From contig PMXB01000203.1 of assembly GCA_003165935.1 (NCBI GenBank), positions 1 through 32,250 of the forward strand: a stretch of DNA of 32,250 nucleotides, read 5' to 3'. This stretch comes from Acidobacteriaceae bacterium (GTDB lineage: Bacteria > Acidobacteriota > Terriglobia > Terriglobales > Acidobacteriaceae). Positions 15,951-25,913 of the stretch are shown one piece after another. A program made the position numbers and the translations under genes. The notes under the pieces are model-generated. The model saw only the letters and a list, made by a program, of their open reading frames with translations, had not been told where the DNA came from and ran no database searches. Numbering within the stretch: the first letter of the stretch is position 1; every line of letters starts with the position of its first letter.

Positions 15951-18047
15951 ATGAGAAAACGGATTAGGTCGTCGAGGGATTTCCAGTCTTCGGGCGCAAC
16001 AGTGAAGCAGTTTGCTCTCATTCTCGCGTTAACGTTGGCTTTCAACACATTTTCCACCGCCCAGAATACTCCCGTCCATCCCAACTGGCCTGGGCCTGGG
16101 CAGCTCTTTGTTGGCGCATGTTATCAGCCAATCGACCGCTCACCCGAGCAGATCGATCGCGACATTGCGATCATGAAGCGCGCGGGGTTCAACGTTGTGC
16201 GCATGGGAGATTTGTCGTGGGATTCGTTCGAGCCCTCGCAAGGCAAGTTCACATTCGAATGGTTCGACAAGATCATGGACAAGATGCAGGCCAACGGAAT
16301 CCGGGTGATCCTGGACATTCCTGGCTCGCCGGCGCCCATCTGGCTGCATCGTGCTTACCCGGGCGTCGACATTGTCGCCCAGAACGGTACGCGCCTGCCT
16401 CCTGCCGAACGTTATATGGATAACATCAGTGATCCGGATTACGTGCGTGAGGTGGGTATCTTGGCCGACGCTCTCACAAAACGCTATGCTCACCATCCGG
16501 CCGTGATCGCTGTTGGCTACGACAACGAGATCGGCAACGGCTTTATGTCGTATTCAAAGGCAGACAGGGCGCGATTCATCGTCTGGCTCAAAAAGAAATA
16601 CGGAACCATCGAGGAACTCAACAAGGCCTGGGCGACGCAACGATGGTCGCGCCGGTTGAATAGCTTTGACGACGTTGACATGCCCCTTGCGGATGGACCT
16701 GGACCGTCCGAGCGTTATCTCGATCTCCACCGCTATTGGTCCGATGTCTCAGTCGCTCGACTCGAGGAACTTGACGCGATTCGACAGCGAAATATGCCCG
16801 ATCTTCCCTCCATCTCCAACCTGTGGGATTATGCATCGCGGCGAGGCTTCAATTATCTCGCCACATACAAGTCCTATGTCTCGTACGGCGCAGAAGGCTT
16901 CTATCCAGGTGATCCGATCAGTGGCGCTTTCGGCGCAATCATGACCAAGGGCACTCTTGCCACGCCAATCTGGTTCAACGAATTCACCGCGGGCGGTGGA
17001 GGTTACTACGGCACCCCGGGGCGGAGTCGCATGTACGCTTACCTGGGCCTCATGATGGGCGCGCAGGGGATACTTGCGTGGACTTTTAACAGTCATCAGG
17101 GAGGCGAAGAGCAGGCGCTCTTTGGCCTGATCGACCACGATGGCACGCCTTCGTGGAAGGTCGACGAGTTCGCGCGTATCGCTTCGGAGTTCAAGCAACT
17201 CGAAAAGTACGGATTCCCGCGCTACACGCATCCCGAGGTGGCTGTCGCATATTCTTTTGACTCTGCAATCGCCTCACACCCGAACGGCCCCTCGAATACG
17301 ACTCTGCAATACTTCAAGACTCCGTACGCTGACCAGGTGCAGGGCGCATTCGAGCCGCTGTTTCGAACCAACATCGACACCGCCATCATCAACGTCGGGC
17401 ATGAGAACCTTGCGCCCTACAAATTGGTCGTTGTGCCGGCAGATTATGTGATGGACGCCTCCAGCGCCAAGGCTCTCCGGGACTACGTGACCAATGGCGG
17501 TACAGTCTTGATGACCGCCTACTCAGCTAAAGAGAACGAGCATGGGCAGTGGTTCGACACGCCGCTGCCCGGGCGCTTGAGCGATGTATTTGGATTGAAG
17601 ACCAACGCGTTTTACGACTGGGGTGTGCTGAATTTCGATTTGAACGGCATGTCAATCGAATCCGGCGCACATCGCTACGAAGTGCTCGAGCCTTCCACCG
17701 CTACGGTTCTTGCGCGATTCACCACCACACCGGATCATACGCCAGCGGTCACGATCAACAAGTTCGGCAAAGGAAATGCGATCTATCTGGCCACGGAGTC
17801 ACGTGCTTCTGCGATTGGCCCGCTGCTGAAGTATCTCTGCGAACAGGCGGGCGTTCATCCGGGCCCAATGACGCCCGAAGGAGTATTCGCAAGAGAAGTG
17901 GATGGCCGGACTCTCTATGTGAACACGACTGGAGAAGAGAAGCGCATCCCGATCTTGGGGAGCTGGAAAGGAATCATCAGCAATCGCACATACGACGGTG
18001 TTGTGGTTCTGGGTCCCCAGGAAGTGGACCTGATCCCATCCAGGTAA
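15951..18047 (+). CDS. Secreted beta-galactosidase, GH42 type; alternative starts at 15942 (TTG) or 16002 (GTG)
   Basis: FVGACYQPIDRSPEQIDRDIAIMKRAGFNVVRMGDLSWDSFEPSQGKFTFEWFD; NE acid/base motif VIAVGYDNEIGNG; WFNEFTAGGGGYYG; signal-peptide-like segment VKQFALILALTLAFNTFSTAQ. Confidence 0.85.
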   Translation: MRKRIRSSRDFQSSGATVKQFALILALTLAFNTFSTAQNTPVHPNWPGPGQLFVGACYQPIDRSPEQIDRDIAIMKRAGFNVVRMGDLSWDSFEPSQGKFTFEWFDKIMDKMQANGIRVILDIPGSPAPIWLHRAYPGVDIVAQNGTRLPPAERYMDNISDPDYVREVGILADALTKRYAHHPAVIAVGYDNEIGNGFMSYSKADRARFIVWLKKKYGTIEELNKAWATQRWSRRLNSFDDVDMPLADGPGPSERYLDLHRYWSDVSVARLEELDAIRQRNMPDLPSISNLWDYASRRGFNYLATYKSYVSYGAEGFYPGDPISGAFGAIMTKGTLATPIWFNEFTAGGGGYYGTPGRSRMYAYLGLMMGAQGILAWTFNSHQGGEEQALFGLIDHDGTPSWKVDEFARIASEFKQLEKYGFPRYTHPEVAVAYSFDSAIASHPNGPSNTTLQYFKTPYADQVQGAFEPLFRTNIDTAIINVGHENLAPYKLVVVPADYVMDASSAKALRDYVTNGGTVLMTAYSAKENEHGQWFDTPLPGRLSDVFGLKTNAFYDWGVLNFDLNGMSIESGAHRYEVLEPSTATVLARFTTTPDHTPAVTINKFGKGNAIYLATESRASAIGPLLKYLCEQAGVHPGPMTPEGVFAREVDGRTLYVNTTGEEKRIPILGSWKGIISNRTYDGVVVLGPQEVDLIPSR

Positions 18048-18332
18048 AAAAGAGAAAACTGGAGCCATGCCCTCAGTTCTCCACCCGCTGATTCTTCATG
18101 GTCGGGATTTCCATTACTCGATAGATATTGACCGCTGCTTTCTTGAAGAACCTGGACATCGACCAGGCCCGGAAGGCCACACTTGGGTGCGCGTGCAAGC
18201 TCTCTCAGCCATCATTGTGTCGGGGTCTCAGGCAAGTATTCTCAAACAGGAATGCCTGAAATCGCAGCACACAATCTCGCGGTGAGCATTCACGACAGCT
18301 TCGGCACGATGGCGCGAAATTAGGAATGGCCT

Positions 18333-18430
18333 TTGTAGTCCCTGAGCGATAACAGCGAAAGCAACTGGATTTGTGACCGTTCCAGTTCGGGACCAGGGGT
18401 CGGAGATTCCAACCCCGTCTCACCCACCAG
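18333..18430 (+). repeat. Dispersed imperfect repeat, copy 2 (tRNA-like)
   Basis: ttgtagtccctgagcgataacagcgaaagcaactggatttgtgaccgttccagttcgggaccaggggtcggagattccaaccccgtctcacccacca; contains CTGGA...TCCAG hairpin; aligns to 7438-7534. Confidence 0.65.
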
Positions 18431-18460
18431 TTGTTCGATCACAGGTATGCCGTGGACCCT

Positions 18461-18997
18461 TCACTTTTCGTTATGAAAGGTGTCCACGATCTTCTCCGTG
18501 AAGGTTCTGTGCAGCACCGGGGAAGAAAGCACGGTGGACGTTGAAGTCGTTCCAAAATGTCCCAGCTTGTCGAGAAATCGTTCCAGGTGCTCAACCGACA
18601 CGACGCAGGCCTTCACAATGAAGGAGTCGGAACCAGTGACGCGGTGGCATTCCAGCACCTCATCCCAGGTCTTCACCTGTTGCTGAAACGTGCGCACCAG
18701 GGCCTCAGGTCCCGACATTGAGAGGCGAACGAAGATTTGGATGGGGATGCCAAGCCGTTCCAGGCTGATGTCCGCGTGGAAGCCGCGGATGACGCCGAGC
18801 TTCTCCAGCCGGAACACCCGCTCTGAGACAGCCGGGGTTGTCAGCCCCACGCGCCGGCCGAGTTCGGCCCACGACAGGCGCGCATCCCGCTGCAGTTCCT
18901 CCAGGATCTTCCAGCCGATTTGATCCAATTCAACCGGCTCATACGGATAACGTTTGCCATTGGTGGGCATATTCGCCGAGGCCCCCTTTCGATTCAA
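18461..18997 (-). CDS. Lrp/AsnC family transcriptional regulator; start may be the internal ATG corresponding to MPTNGKRYPYEP
   Basis: LDQIGWKILEELQRDARLSWAELGRRVGLTTPAVSERVFRLEKLGVIRGFHADISLERLG, followed by an RAM-type ligand domain. Confidence 0.93.
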   Translation of the reverse strand: MNRKGASANMPTNGKRYPYEPVELDQIGWKILEELQRDARLSWAELGRRVGLTTPAVSERVFRLEKLGVIRGFHADISLERLGIPIQIFVRLSMSGPEALVRTFQQQVKTWDEVLECHRVTGSDSFIVKACVVSVEHLERFLDKLGHFGTTSTSTVLSSPVLHRTFTEKIVDTFHNEK

Positions 18998-19122
18998 AGG
19001 ACATTAGCATCTCATTCTTAAGAAAGTAAACTGCCAGGCGGCTGCCGACGCTTGATCCCGATTGTCATCTGCCGCAATGCAATGCGATACTGCCCGTCGT
19101 TACTGCACCACGGAGCTTCCCC

Positions 19123-20430
19123 ATGGCTCATCAACCGAATCAGCTTGCGTACCAGTCCGGTTTCGATAACGAGTTTGCGTCGGAAGCCCACCCCGGCGCT
19201 TTGCCGCACGGACAGAACGCCCCGCAGCGCGCCCCGCTCGGCCTCTACACTGAGCAGATCAGCGGCACCGCCTTCACAACTCCCCGCGCCCTCAACCGTC
19301 GAACGTGGAGCTACCGAATTCGGCCTTCGGTCATGCACGAGCCATACGCCGAATTCACAAAAAAGACCCTGCTCCGCAGCGGCCCATTCCACGAAGTGCC
19401 GACTCCGCCCAACCAGATGCGCTGGGATCCGCTCCCTGTCCCGAACCAGAAGACAGACTTTGTCGAGGGCATCGTCACTCTCGGTGGCAACGGCGACCCG
19501 GCAATGCAGGACGGCGTGGGAATCCACCTCTATGTAGCCAACGCCTCAATGACCGATCGCTTCTTCTACAACGCCGATGGGGAGATGCTGATCCTGCCGC
19601 AACAGGGCAGCCTGCTGCTCCGCACTGAGTTGGGCGTCATACAAGTTGCTCCCGGCGAGCTCGCGGTCATCCCCCGCGGCATCAAGTTCCGGGCAGAGCT
19701 GCCCGACGGCCTCGCCCGCGGCTACATTTGCGAGAACTACGGCCAACGCTTCCGCCTCCCAGAGCTTGGGCCGATCGGCGCCAACGGCCTCGCCAACTCC
19801 CGCGACTTTCTCACCCCCGTCGCGGCCTATGAAGATCGTGAAGGCGCATTTGAAGTGGTGTCCAAGTTTCTCGGTCGCCTATGGCGGGCAGAGATCGACC
19901 ACTCCCCGCTCGACGTCGTCGCCTGGCATGGCAATTACGCGCCCTGCAAATACGATATGGCGCGCTTCAACTGCATCAACACCGTCAGCTTCGATCATCC
20001 CGATCCGTCGATTTTCACGGTCTTGACGGCACCCTCAGGCCTTGCGGGAACTGCCAATGTAGACTTTGCCATCTTCCCGCCGCGGTGGTTGGTTGCGGAG
20101 CACACCTTCCGCCCCCCCTGGTTCCACCGCAACATGATGAACGAATTCATGGGGCTGATCATGGGCCAGTACGACGCTAAGGCGGAGGGCTTCTTGCCCG
20201 GCGGCGCCAGCCTGCACAATTGCATGTCAGGCCATGGTCCGGATGCCGAGACCTTTGAGCGCGCCAGCATAGCCGATCTCAAACCCCACTACATTGGCGG
20301 CACCTTGGCTTTCATGTTTGAGACGCGCCTGCCGGTCCGCCCCACACGATTCGCCATGGAGTCGAAGATCCTTCAGCATGAGTACTATGAGTGCTGGCAG
20401 AGCTTGAAGAAGAACTTCACCGGAGCTTGA
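19123..20430 (+). CDS. hmgA: Homogentisate 1,2-dioxygenase
   Basis: [43 protein letters not shown]...[43 protein letters not shown]; 435 aa. Confidence 0.97.
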   Translation: MAHQPNQLAYQSGFDNEFASEAHPGALPHGQNAPQRAPLGLYTEQISGTAFTTPRALNRRTWSYRIRPSVMHEPYAEFTKKTLLRSGPFHEVPTPPNQMRWDPLPVPNQKTDFVEGIVTLGGNGDPAMQDGVGIHLYVANASMTDRFFYNADGEMLILPQQGSLLLRTELGVIQVAPGELAVIPRGIKFRAELPDGLARGYICENYGQRFRLPELGPIGANGLANSRDFLTPVAAYEDREGAFEVVSKFLGRLWRAEIDHSPLDVVAWHGNYAPCKYDMARFNCINTVSFDHPDPSIFTVLTAPSGLAGTANVDFAIFPPRWLVAEHTFRPPWFHRNMMNEFMGLIMGQYDAKAEGFLPGGASLHNCMSGHGPDAETFERASIADLKPHYIGGTLAFMFETRLPVRPTRFAMESKILQHEYYECWQSLKKNFTGA

Positions 20431-20503
20431 TCATCGCGACAACGGTCGAGCCACGCCAGCAAGAGAACGAATTGCCACATGGGAGAACGCCCGGGAGAAC
20501 GAA

Positions 20504-21829
20504 TTGGCTGATTCGACTGATCGGTTTTCAGCGGCCCAGTGGAAGCGCCGGAGTTGGGTCGATGCGGCAAATAATCCGGCCAACGGATTTCCCCTGCAAA
20601 GCCTCCCTTATTGCGTCTTTTCAGGGGACGACGGCCGACCGAGCATTGGCGTCGGCATCGGACAAGCAATACTCGACCTCCATGCCTGTAGCCGCGCTGG
20701 ACTGCTTGACGGCCTGAGCGATCCCATTCAGAAAGCATGCCAGGCGGAAACGCTCAATTCGCTCATGGCCTGTGCCGTAGCGGATCAAGCCGCCTTGCGC
20801 TCGCGCATTATGGATCTGCTCGATGCATCGGCAGACGAAGCCACGCGCAGTTCCGTCAGCCAGGCCCTCACACCCAGTGACACAGCCAAACTGCTCAAGC
20901 CGGTGGGGTCCGCCAACTACACCGACTTTTATGCCTCCATCCACCACGCCACCAACGTTGGCCGCTTGTTCCGTCCTGACCAGCCGCTGCTGCCAAACTA
21001 CAAATTCGTCCCAATCGGCTATCACGGACGAGCCTCGTCGCTGATTGTCAGCGGCACGCCAGTCCGCCGTCCACGTGGGCAAACAAAGCCCGCTGCCGGC
21101 AGCGCCCCATCCTTCGCCCCAACCCGATTCCTCGACTACGAAGTGGAGGTCGCCCTCTACATTGCGCATGGAAATCCCCTCGGACAACCGGTCCCAATCG
21201 GCCACGCCGCAAACCATATCTTTGGACTATCTCTCCTCAATGACTGGTCGGCGCGCGACATGCAATCGTGGGAGTACCAACCGCTCGGTCCCTTTCTGGC
21301 CAAGAGTTTTGCCACCAGCGTCTCACCATGGGTTGTGCCAATGGCGACGTTCGAGCCATTCCGTGTCCCGGCTGCATTGCGGCCTTCCGGAGACCCCGCC
21401 CCCCTTGACTACCTTCGAAACGCCGAAGATCAGGCCAGCGGCGCCATTGATCTCACGCTTGAAGCGTTCCTCGTGACTCCCAAAATGCGAGCCGCAGGCC
21501 TCTCACCCCAGCGTCTGAGCCGAGCCAATCTTCGCCATCTCTACTGGACGCCGGCCCAGTTGATCGCACATCACACCAGCAATGGGTGCAATCTGCTGCC
21601 AGGCGACCTTTTGGCCACAGGTACCGTCTCCGGCTCGGAGCCAGACGAGGCAGGCTGCCTGCTTGAGCTCACCGCCGGAAAGACGATGTCCATCCAGCTT
21701 GCCAACGGAGAGACCCGCACCGCACTCGAGGACGGCGACGAGGTCATCCTGCGAGGCTCTTGCTTCCGCCCGGGGTTCCCCGTGATCTCGCTTGGGGAGT
21801 GCCGTGGCCTTATCCTCGCTGCAAATTGA
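20504..21829 (+). CDS. fahA: Fumarylacetoacetase
   Basis: YTDFYASIHHATNVGRLFRP; PNYKFVPIGYHGRASSLIVSGTPVRRP; FLDYEVEVALYI; LLNDWSARDMQSWEYQPLGPFLAKSFATSVSPWVV; TTG start. Confidence 0.96.
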   Translation: MADSTDRFSAAQWKRRSWVDAANNPANGFPLQSLPYCVFSGDDGRPSIGVGIGQAILDLHACSRAGLLDGLSDPIQKACQAETLNSLMACAVADQAALRSRIMDLLDASADEATRSSVSQALTPSDTAKLLKPVGSANYTDFYASIHHATNVGRLFRPDQPLLPNYKFVPIGYHGRASSLIVSGTPVRRPRGQTKPAAGSAPSFAPTRFLDYEVEVALYIAHGNPLGQPVPIGHAANHIFGLSLLNDWSARDMQSWEYQPLGPFLAKSFATSVSPWVVPMATFEPFRVPAALRPSGDPAPLDYLRNAEDQASGAIDLTLEAFLVTPKMRAAGLSPQRLSRANLRHLYWTPAQLIAHHTSNGCNLLPGDLLATGTVSGSEPDEAGCLLELTAGKTMSIQLANGETRTALEDGDEVILRGSCFRPGFPVISLGECRGLILAAN

Positions 21830-22009
21830 CCTGACTTTCGATTTATAAGCCAATCAGGATACTTACCAGATAAATCTTAAACAGATCGCCCATTCTTCCT
21901 TCAAAATCGTATTCAAGGTCGTTCGATGCTGGGCCTATGCTCTTGAGCAGATGGGTCACGGGCCATCCCCTTCGTCCCTGTCCCGCCGCAAGCCATCCGG
22001 AGGTCCCTC

Positions 22010-23134
22010 ATGGCATCGACTGTGGCAATCCCCGCCACCAGGCGAAAAGACTTTCTTCCCCTCAAGGGCACTGACCACGTGGAGTTCTACGTGGGCAATG
22101 CGCGCCAGGCTTCCTACTACTATCGAACCGCCTTTGGCATGAGCCTGGTGGCCTATGCGGGTCCTGAAACCGGCCTGCGCGATCGTGCATCCTTCGTCGT
22201 GCAGCAGGGCAAGGTTAGATTCGTGCTCACCACATCTCTCCGCCCCGGCTCCCCAATCGCCGACCATGTGGCTCGGCACGGCGATGGGGTTCGGGTGATC
22301 GCACTTGAGGTTGAGGACGCCCGGCAGGCATGGCTTGAAACCACATCCCGTGGGGCGCGCTCAGTTGCCGAACCGGCAGAGACTGCCGATGAGTTTGGCC
22401 GCGTAACAACTTCGTCGATCGCCGCTTATGGCGATACCATTCACACCTTTGTTGAGCGCGGCCACTATAACGGTGCGTTCCTTCCCAGCTTCCGCGCCGA
22501 GAAGGCTGACACCGTCGCCCGACCCACCGGCATCAAGCACGTCGATCACATGGTGGGCAACGTAGGCTGGCACGCCATGGACGAGTGGGTCAACTTCTAC
22601 TCCAGTGTGATGGGCTTTCAACTCTACCAGCACTTCGACGACAACGACATCTCCACCGAGTACTCGGCGCTTATGTCCAAGGTGATGGCCAACGGCAATG
22701 GTTATGTGAAGTTTCCCATCAACGAGCCGGCCGAGGGACGCAAGAAATCGCAGATCGAGGAGTACCTCGACTTCTACCAGGGGCCGGGCGTGCAGCATAT
22801 CGCGCTCGCCACGGACGACATCCTCTCCACCGTCGCGCAAATGCAGGCACAAGGCGTCGAGTTCCTCACTGTGCCGCACACCTACTACACCGAACTGGCC
22901 GCCCGCGTTGGCCCCATCGACGAGCCGATCGAGGAACTCGAGCGTCTCGGAATTCTGGTCGATCGCGACGACGAAGGCTACATGCTGCAGATTTTCACGC
23001 GGCCTGTAGAAGACAGGCCCACGCTCTTCTACGAGATCATCCAGCGCAAGGGCAGCCGCAGCTTTGGCAAGGGCAACTTCAAGGCCCTGTTTGAGGCAAT
23101 CGAGCGCGAGCAGGCGCTCCGAGGCAACCTGTGA
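22010..23134 (+). CDS. hppD: 4-hydroxyphenylpyruvate dioxygenase
   Basis: Two VOC-type domains; TDHVEFYVGNARQASYYYRTAFGM; KHVDHMVGNV; GVQHIALATDDI; YMLQIFTRPVEDRPTLFYEIIQRKGSRSFGKGNFKALFEAIE; GGAGG RBS. Confidence 0.96.
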   Translation: MASTVAIPATRRKDFLPLKGTDHVEFYVGNARQASYYYRTAFGMSLVAYAGPETGLRDRASFVVQQGKVRFVLTTSLRPGSPIADHVARHGDGVRVIALEVEDARQAWLETTSRGARSVAEPAETADEFGRVTTSSIAAYGDTIHTFVERGHYNGAFLPSFRAEKADTVARPTGIKHVDHMVGNVGWHAMDEWVNFYSSVMGFQLYQHFDDNDISTEYSALMSKVMANGNGYVKFPINEPAEGRKKSQIEEYLDFYQGPGVQHIALATDDILSTVAQMQAQGVEFLTVPHTYYTELAARVGPIDEPIEELERLGILVDRDDEGYMLQIFTRPVEDRPTLFYEIIQRKGSRSFGKGNFKALFEAIEREQALRGNL

Positions 23135-23898
23135 AGTCCGCCTTGCTCGAATTGCCCGCAGCCTCGCCCTTCCTGATCGAGCAGGACTACGAGGCATACA
23201 CCGACGAGCAGCACGCGGTGTGGGCCGAGTTGGTACGCCGCCGCATGCCCCAGATTGAGCAGCATGCCGCTCAGGAGTATCTGGATGGATACGATTCTCT
23301 TGGCCTGCCTTTTGACCGCTTGCCCATTCTGGCCAGAGTTTCAAAAAGGCTGGAGCGCCGCACCGGCTGGAACGCAACGCCGGTGAGCGGGTTCATGCCC
23401 GGCCCGGCCTTCTTTGAAATGCTCACAGCGCGCCGCTTTCCCACCACCACTTGGCTGCGCAGCCGAGAATCCCTCGAATACACACCCGAGCCGGACATCT
23501 TTCACGATGTCTTCGGACACGTCCCCATGCACGCGCACCCCGTCTTTGCTGACTTCCTGGCTCACTACGGGCAGCTCTGCTCCCGAATCGAGGACGAAGC
23601 AATCCTGGAGCGTCTCGGGCGCGTCTTCTGGTACACGGTCGAATTTGGACTCATTCGACAGGGCGGCAAGGTGAAGGTCTACGGCAGCGGATTGATCAGC
23701 TCCAATGGCGAATGTTCCAGCGTACTCCACTGCGGCTGCGAGGTCCGGCCCTTCGTGCTCGACGAAGTTCTACGCACCCCCGTGAAAGTCGACGAGATGC
23801 ACCATCTGCTCTTTGCCATTGAAAGCTTCGATGAGATATACGAGGCCATGCACACGCTGGAAGCTCGCATAAATCAGGGATCGCGGTTGGACGACTAG
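23131..23898 (+). CDS. phhA: Phenylalanine 4-monooxygenase (aromatic amino acid hydroxylase)
   Basis: TPEPDIFHDVFGHVPMHAHPVFADFLAHYG with iron-ligand His pair; WYTVEFGLI; KVYGSGLISSNGE; 4-bp GTGA overlap with hppD. Confidence 0.95.
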   Translation: MKSALLELPAASPFLIEQDYEAYTDEQHAVWAELVRRRMPQIEQHAAQEYLDGYDSLGLPFDRLPILARVSKRLERRTGWNATPVSGFMPGPAFFEMLTARRFPTTTWLRSRESLEYTPEPDIFHDVFGHVPMHAHPVFADFLAHYGQLCSRIEDEAILERLGRVFWYTVEFGLIRQGGKVKVYGSGLISSNGECSSVLHCGCEVRPFVLDEVLRTPVKVDEMHHLLFAIESFDEIYEAMHTLEARINQGSRLDD

Positions 23899-24088
23899 CG
23901 TGTGGAGCGTCCCCGTCGCAAAAAATGACCGTCGAATTGAAGTGACTGCCGTTCTCGAATTGTTTCAAATCCAGAAAACGATCAGAATGCAATCCGCCAT
24001 CTAACAACCAGGCTCTTCCGCTTTGCACCGTTCCAACTTGGGCTTACCGCGTCAATGAAAGAGAATATGTTGGAATCGAGGAGTTTGA

Positions 24089-25855
24089 GTGGGCGTTAAG
24101 ATGGCGGATGATTTGAAGTTCGAAAACACCATTGGTTCGAAGCTGGATTCGAAGACCCCGCGGGCGCAGGCCAACCGCGACGCGCTGGTTGCGTTGCTGG
24201 CGGCTCTGCGCGCTCAGGAGGACACCATCCGCCTGGGCGGGGGAGCCAAAGCGGCTGAAGCTCAGCATGCCAAAGGGCGCCTGACCGTCAGGGAACGGCT
24301 GGCAGTGCTGCTCGACGAGGGCACGGAGCTGCTCGAACTTGGGCTCTGGGCTGCCCATGAAATGTACACCGAATACGGTGGTGCTCCTGGTGCGGGCGTG
24401 GTCACGGGACTTGGGAGCGTAACCGGCCGGCTGTGCATGATCATCGCCAACGACGCCACGGTGAAGGCTGGTGCGTTCTTTCCCATGACCGCAAAGAAGG
24501 TGATCCGCGCCCAGACCATCGCCCTCGAAAACCGAATCCCCACGCTCTATCTTGTCGACTCCTCCGGAGTCTTCCTACCGTTGCAGGAGGATGTCTTTCC
24601 CGACACCGACGATTTCGGCAGAGTCTTCCGCAACAATGCCGTGATGAGCTCGCTCGGAATCCCCCAGATTACCGCCATCATGGGCATGTGCGTGGCCGGA
24701 GGCGCCTACCTGCCGGTAATGACCGACACGGTTTTGATGACCGAGGGCTCGGGCTTGTTTCTGGCTGGGCCCTCCCTCGTGCAGGCGGCAATTGGGCAGA
24801 AGACAGAAGCGGAAGAGTTGGGCGGCGCGTCGATGCACGCCGAGATCTCGGGGACTGTCGACTTCAAAGAGCCGAACGATCATCTATGCATAGCGCGCCT
24901 GCGCTCGCTGGTCGGCAAGATCGGCGAGCGAACCGGACTGTCTGCCAATCCCGCCACAACCACAGCCGCCCGCGAAGTATTCAATGCGATTCCCTTTGAC
25001 CCGGAGCACGATGCGCCCAGGTTCTCAGCGGGCGAGATCTACGGCCTCTTGAATCCAGAACCCGGCGCGAGCAATGTCTACGACATGCGCGAAGTGATTG
25101 CGCGCCTCGTCGATCGCAGCGAATTCGATGAATACAAGACGGACTTCGGCAGGACCGTTCTGTGCGGCTACGCGCGGATTGGCGGCCGGGCCGTGGGAAT
25201 CGTCGCCAATCAAAAGACCAACCAGAGCCAGACCGTGGCCATGGGCCCTTCTGCCGGCTCGCACCGCATCGAGGTCGGCGGTGTCATCTACACCGAGGGC
25301 GCGCAAAAGGCGGCCCGCTTCATCATGGACTGCAATCAAAGCCTTGTCCCCCTCATCTTTCTCCACGACGTCAACGGCTTCATGGTCGGCAAAGATGCTG
25401 AGTGGTCGGGCATCATTCGCGCCGGGGCCAAAATGGTCTCGGCCGTCAGCACCAGCGTTGTTCCCAAGATCACCGTAATCGTAGGCGGAAGCTTCGGTGC
25501 AGGGCACTACGCCATGTGCGGTAAAGCCTATGAGCCGCGGTTCTTGTTCGCCTGGCCCACCGCGCGCTACGCGGTAATGAGCGGAGCCTCTGCAGCCAAT
25601 ACATTGGCCGAAGTCCGCGCCAGGCAGATGGAGCGCATCGGAAAAGTGCTGTCCGATGCAGATAAGAAGGCGCTCCACGACGAAATAAAGGCATCCTATG
25701 ATGCACAGGCCGATCCGCGGTATGGCGCCGCCCGGCTCTGGATTGACGCCATCATCGACCCGGCAAAGACGCGGGAAATATTAATCACGGCATTGAAGGC
25801 CTGCGCATTGAACCCCGAGGTTCCCCGATTCAATCCCGGAGTCTTGCAAACCTGA
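24089..25855 (+). CDS. Acyl-CoA carboxylase carboxyltransferase (beta) subunit, methylcrotonyl-CoA carboxylase-like
   Basis: MYTEYGGAPGAGVVTGLGSVTGRLCMIIANDATVKAGAFFPMTAKK; ITAIMGMCVAGGAYLPVMTDTVLMTEGSGLFLAGP; GSFGAGHYAMCGKAYEPRFLFAWPTARYAVMSG. Confidence 0.92.
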   Translation: MGVKMADDLKFENTIGSKLDSKTPRAQANRDALVALLAALRAQEDTIRLGGGAKAAEAQHAKGRLTVRERLAVLLDEGTELLELGLWAAHEMYTEYGGAPGAGVVTGLGSVTGRLCMIIANDATVKAGAFFPMTAKKVIRAQTIALENRIPTLYLVDSSGVFLPLQEDVFPDTDDFGRVFRNNAVMSSLGIPQITAIMGMCVAGGAYLPVMTDTVLMTEGSGLFLAGPSLVQAAIGQKTEAEELGGASMHAEISGTVDFKEPNDHLCIARLRSLVGKIGERTGLSANPATTTAAREVFNAIPFDPEHDAPRFSAGEIYGLLNPEPGASNVYDMREVIARLVDRSEFDEYKTDFGRTVLCGYARIGGRAVGIVANQKTNQSQTVAMGPSAGSHRIEVGGVIYTEGAQKAARFIMDCNQSLVPLIFLHDVNGFMVGKDAEWSGIIRAGAKMVSAVSTSVVPKITVIVGGSFGAGHYAMCGKAYEPRFLFAWPTARYAVMSGASAANTLAEVRARQMERIGKVLSDADKKALHDEIKASYDAQADPRYGAARLWIDAIIDPAKTREILITALKACALNPEVPRFNPGVLQT

Positions 25856-25913
25856 CGCAGGGCCGGTCAGAGACAGTTAACGCATCGCACGCCAGATGCA
25901 AAGGAGCGCGATC

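Noticed and set aside
18333-18430. Functional tRNA gene
   Set aside because: The anticodon-like loop is too large, the T-arm is degenerate and no matching acceptor/D-arm was found; reported as a tRNA-like repeat instead.
21938-21949. TGCTC-TT-GAGCA palindrome upstream of hppD as an operator
   Set aside because: Short and with no matching second site in the cluster; probable chance occurrence.
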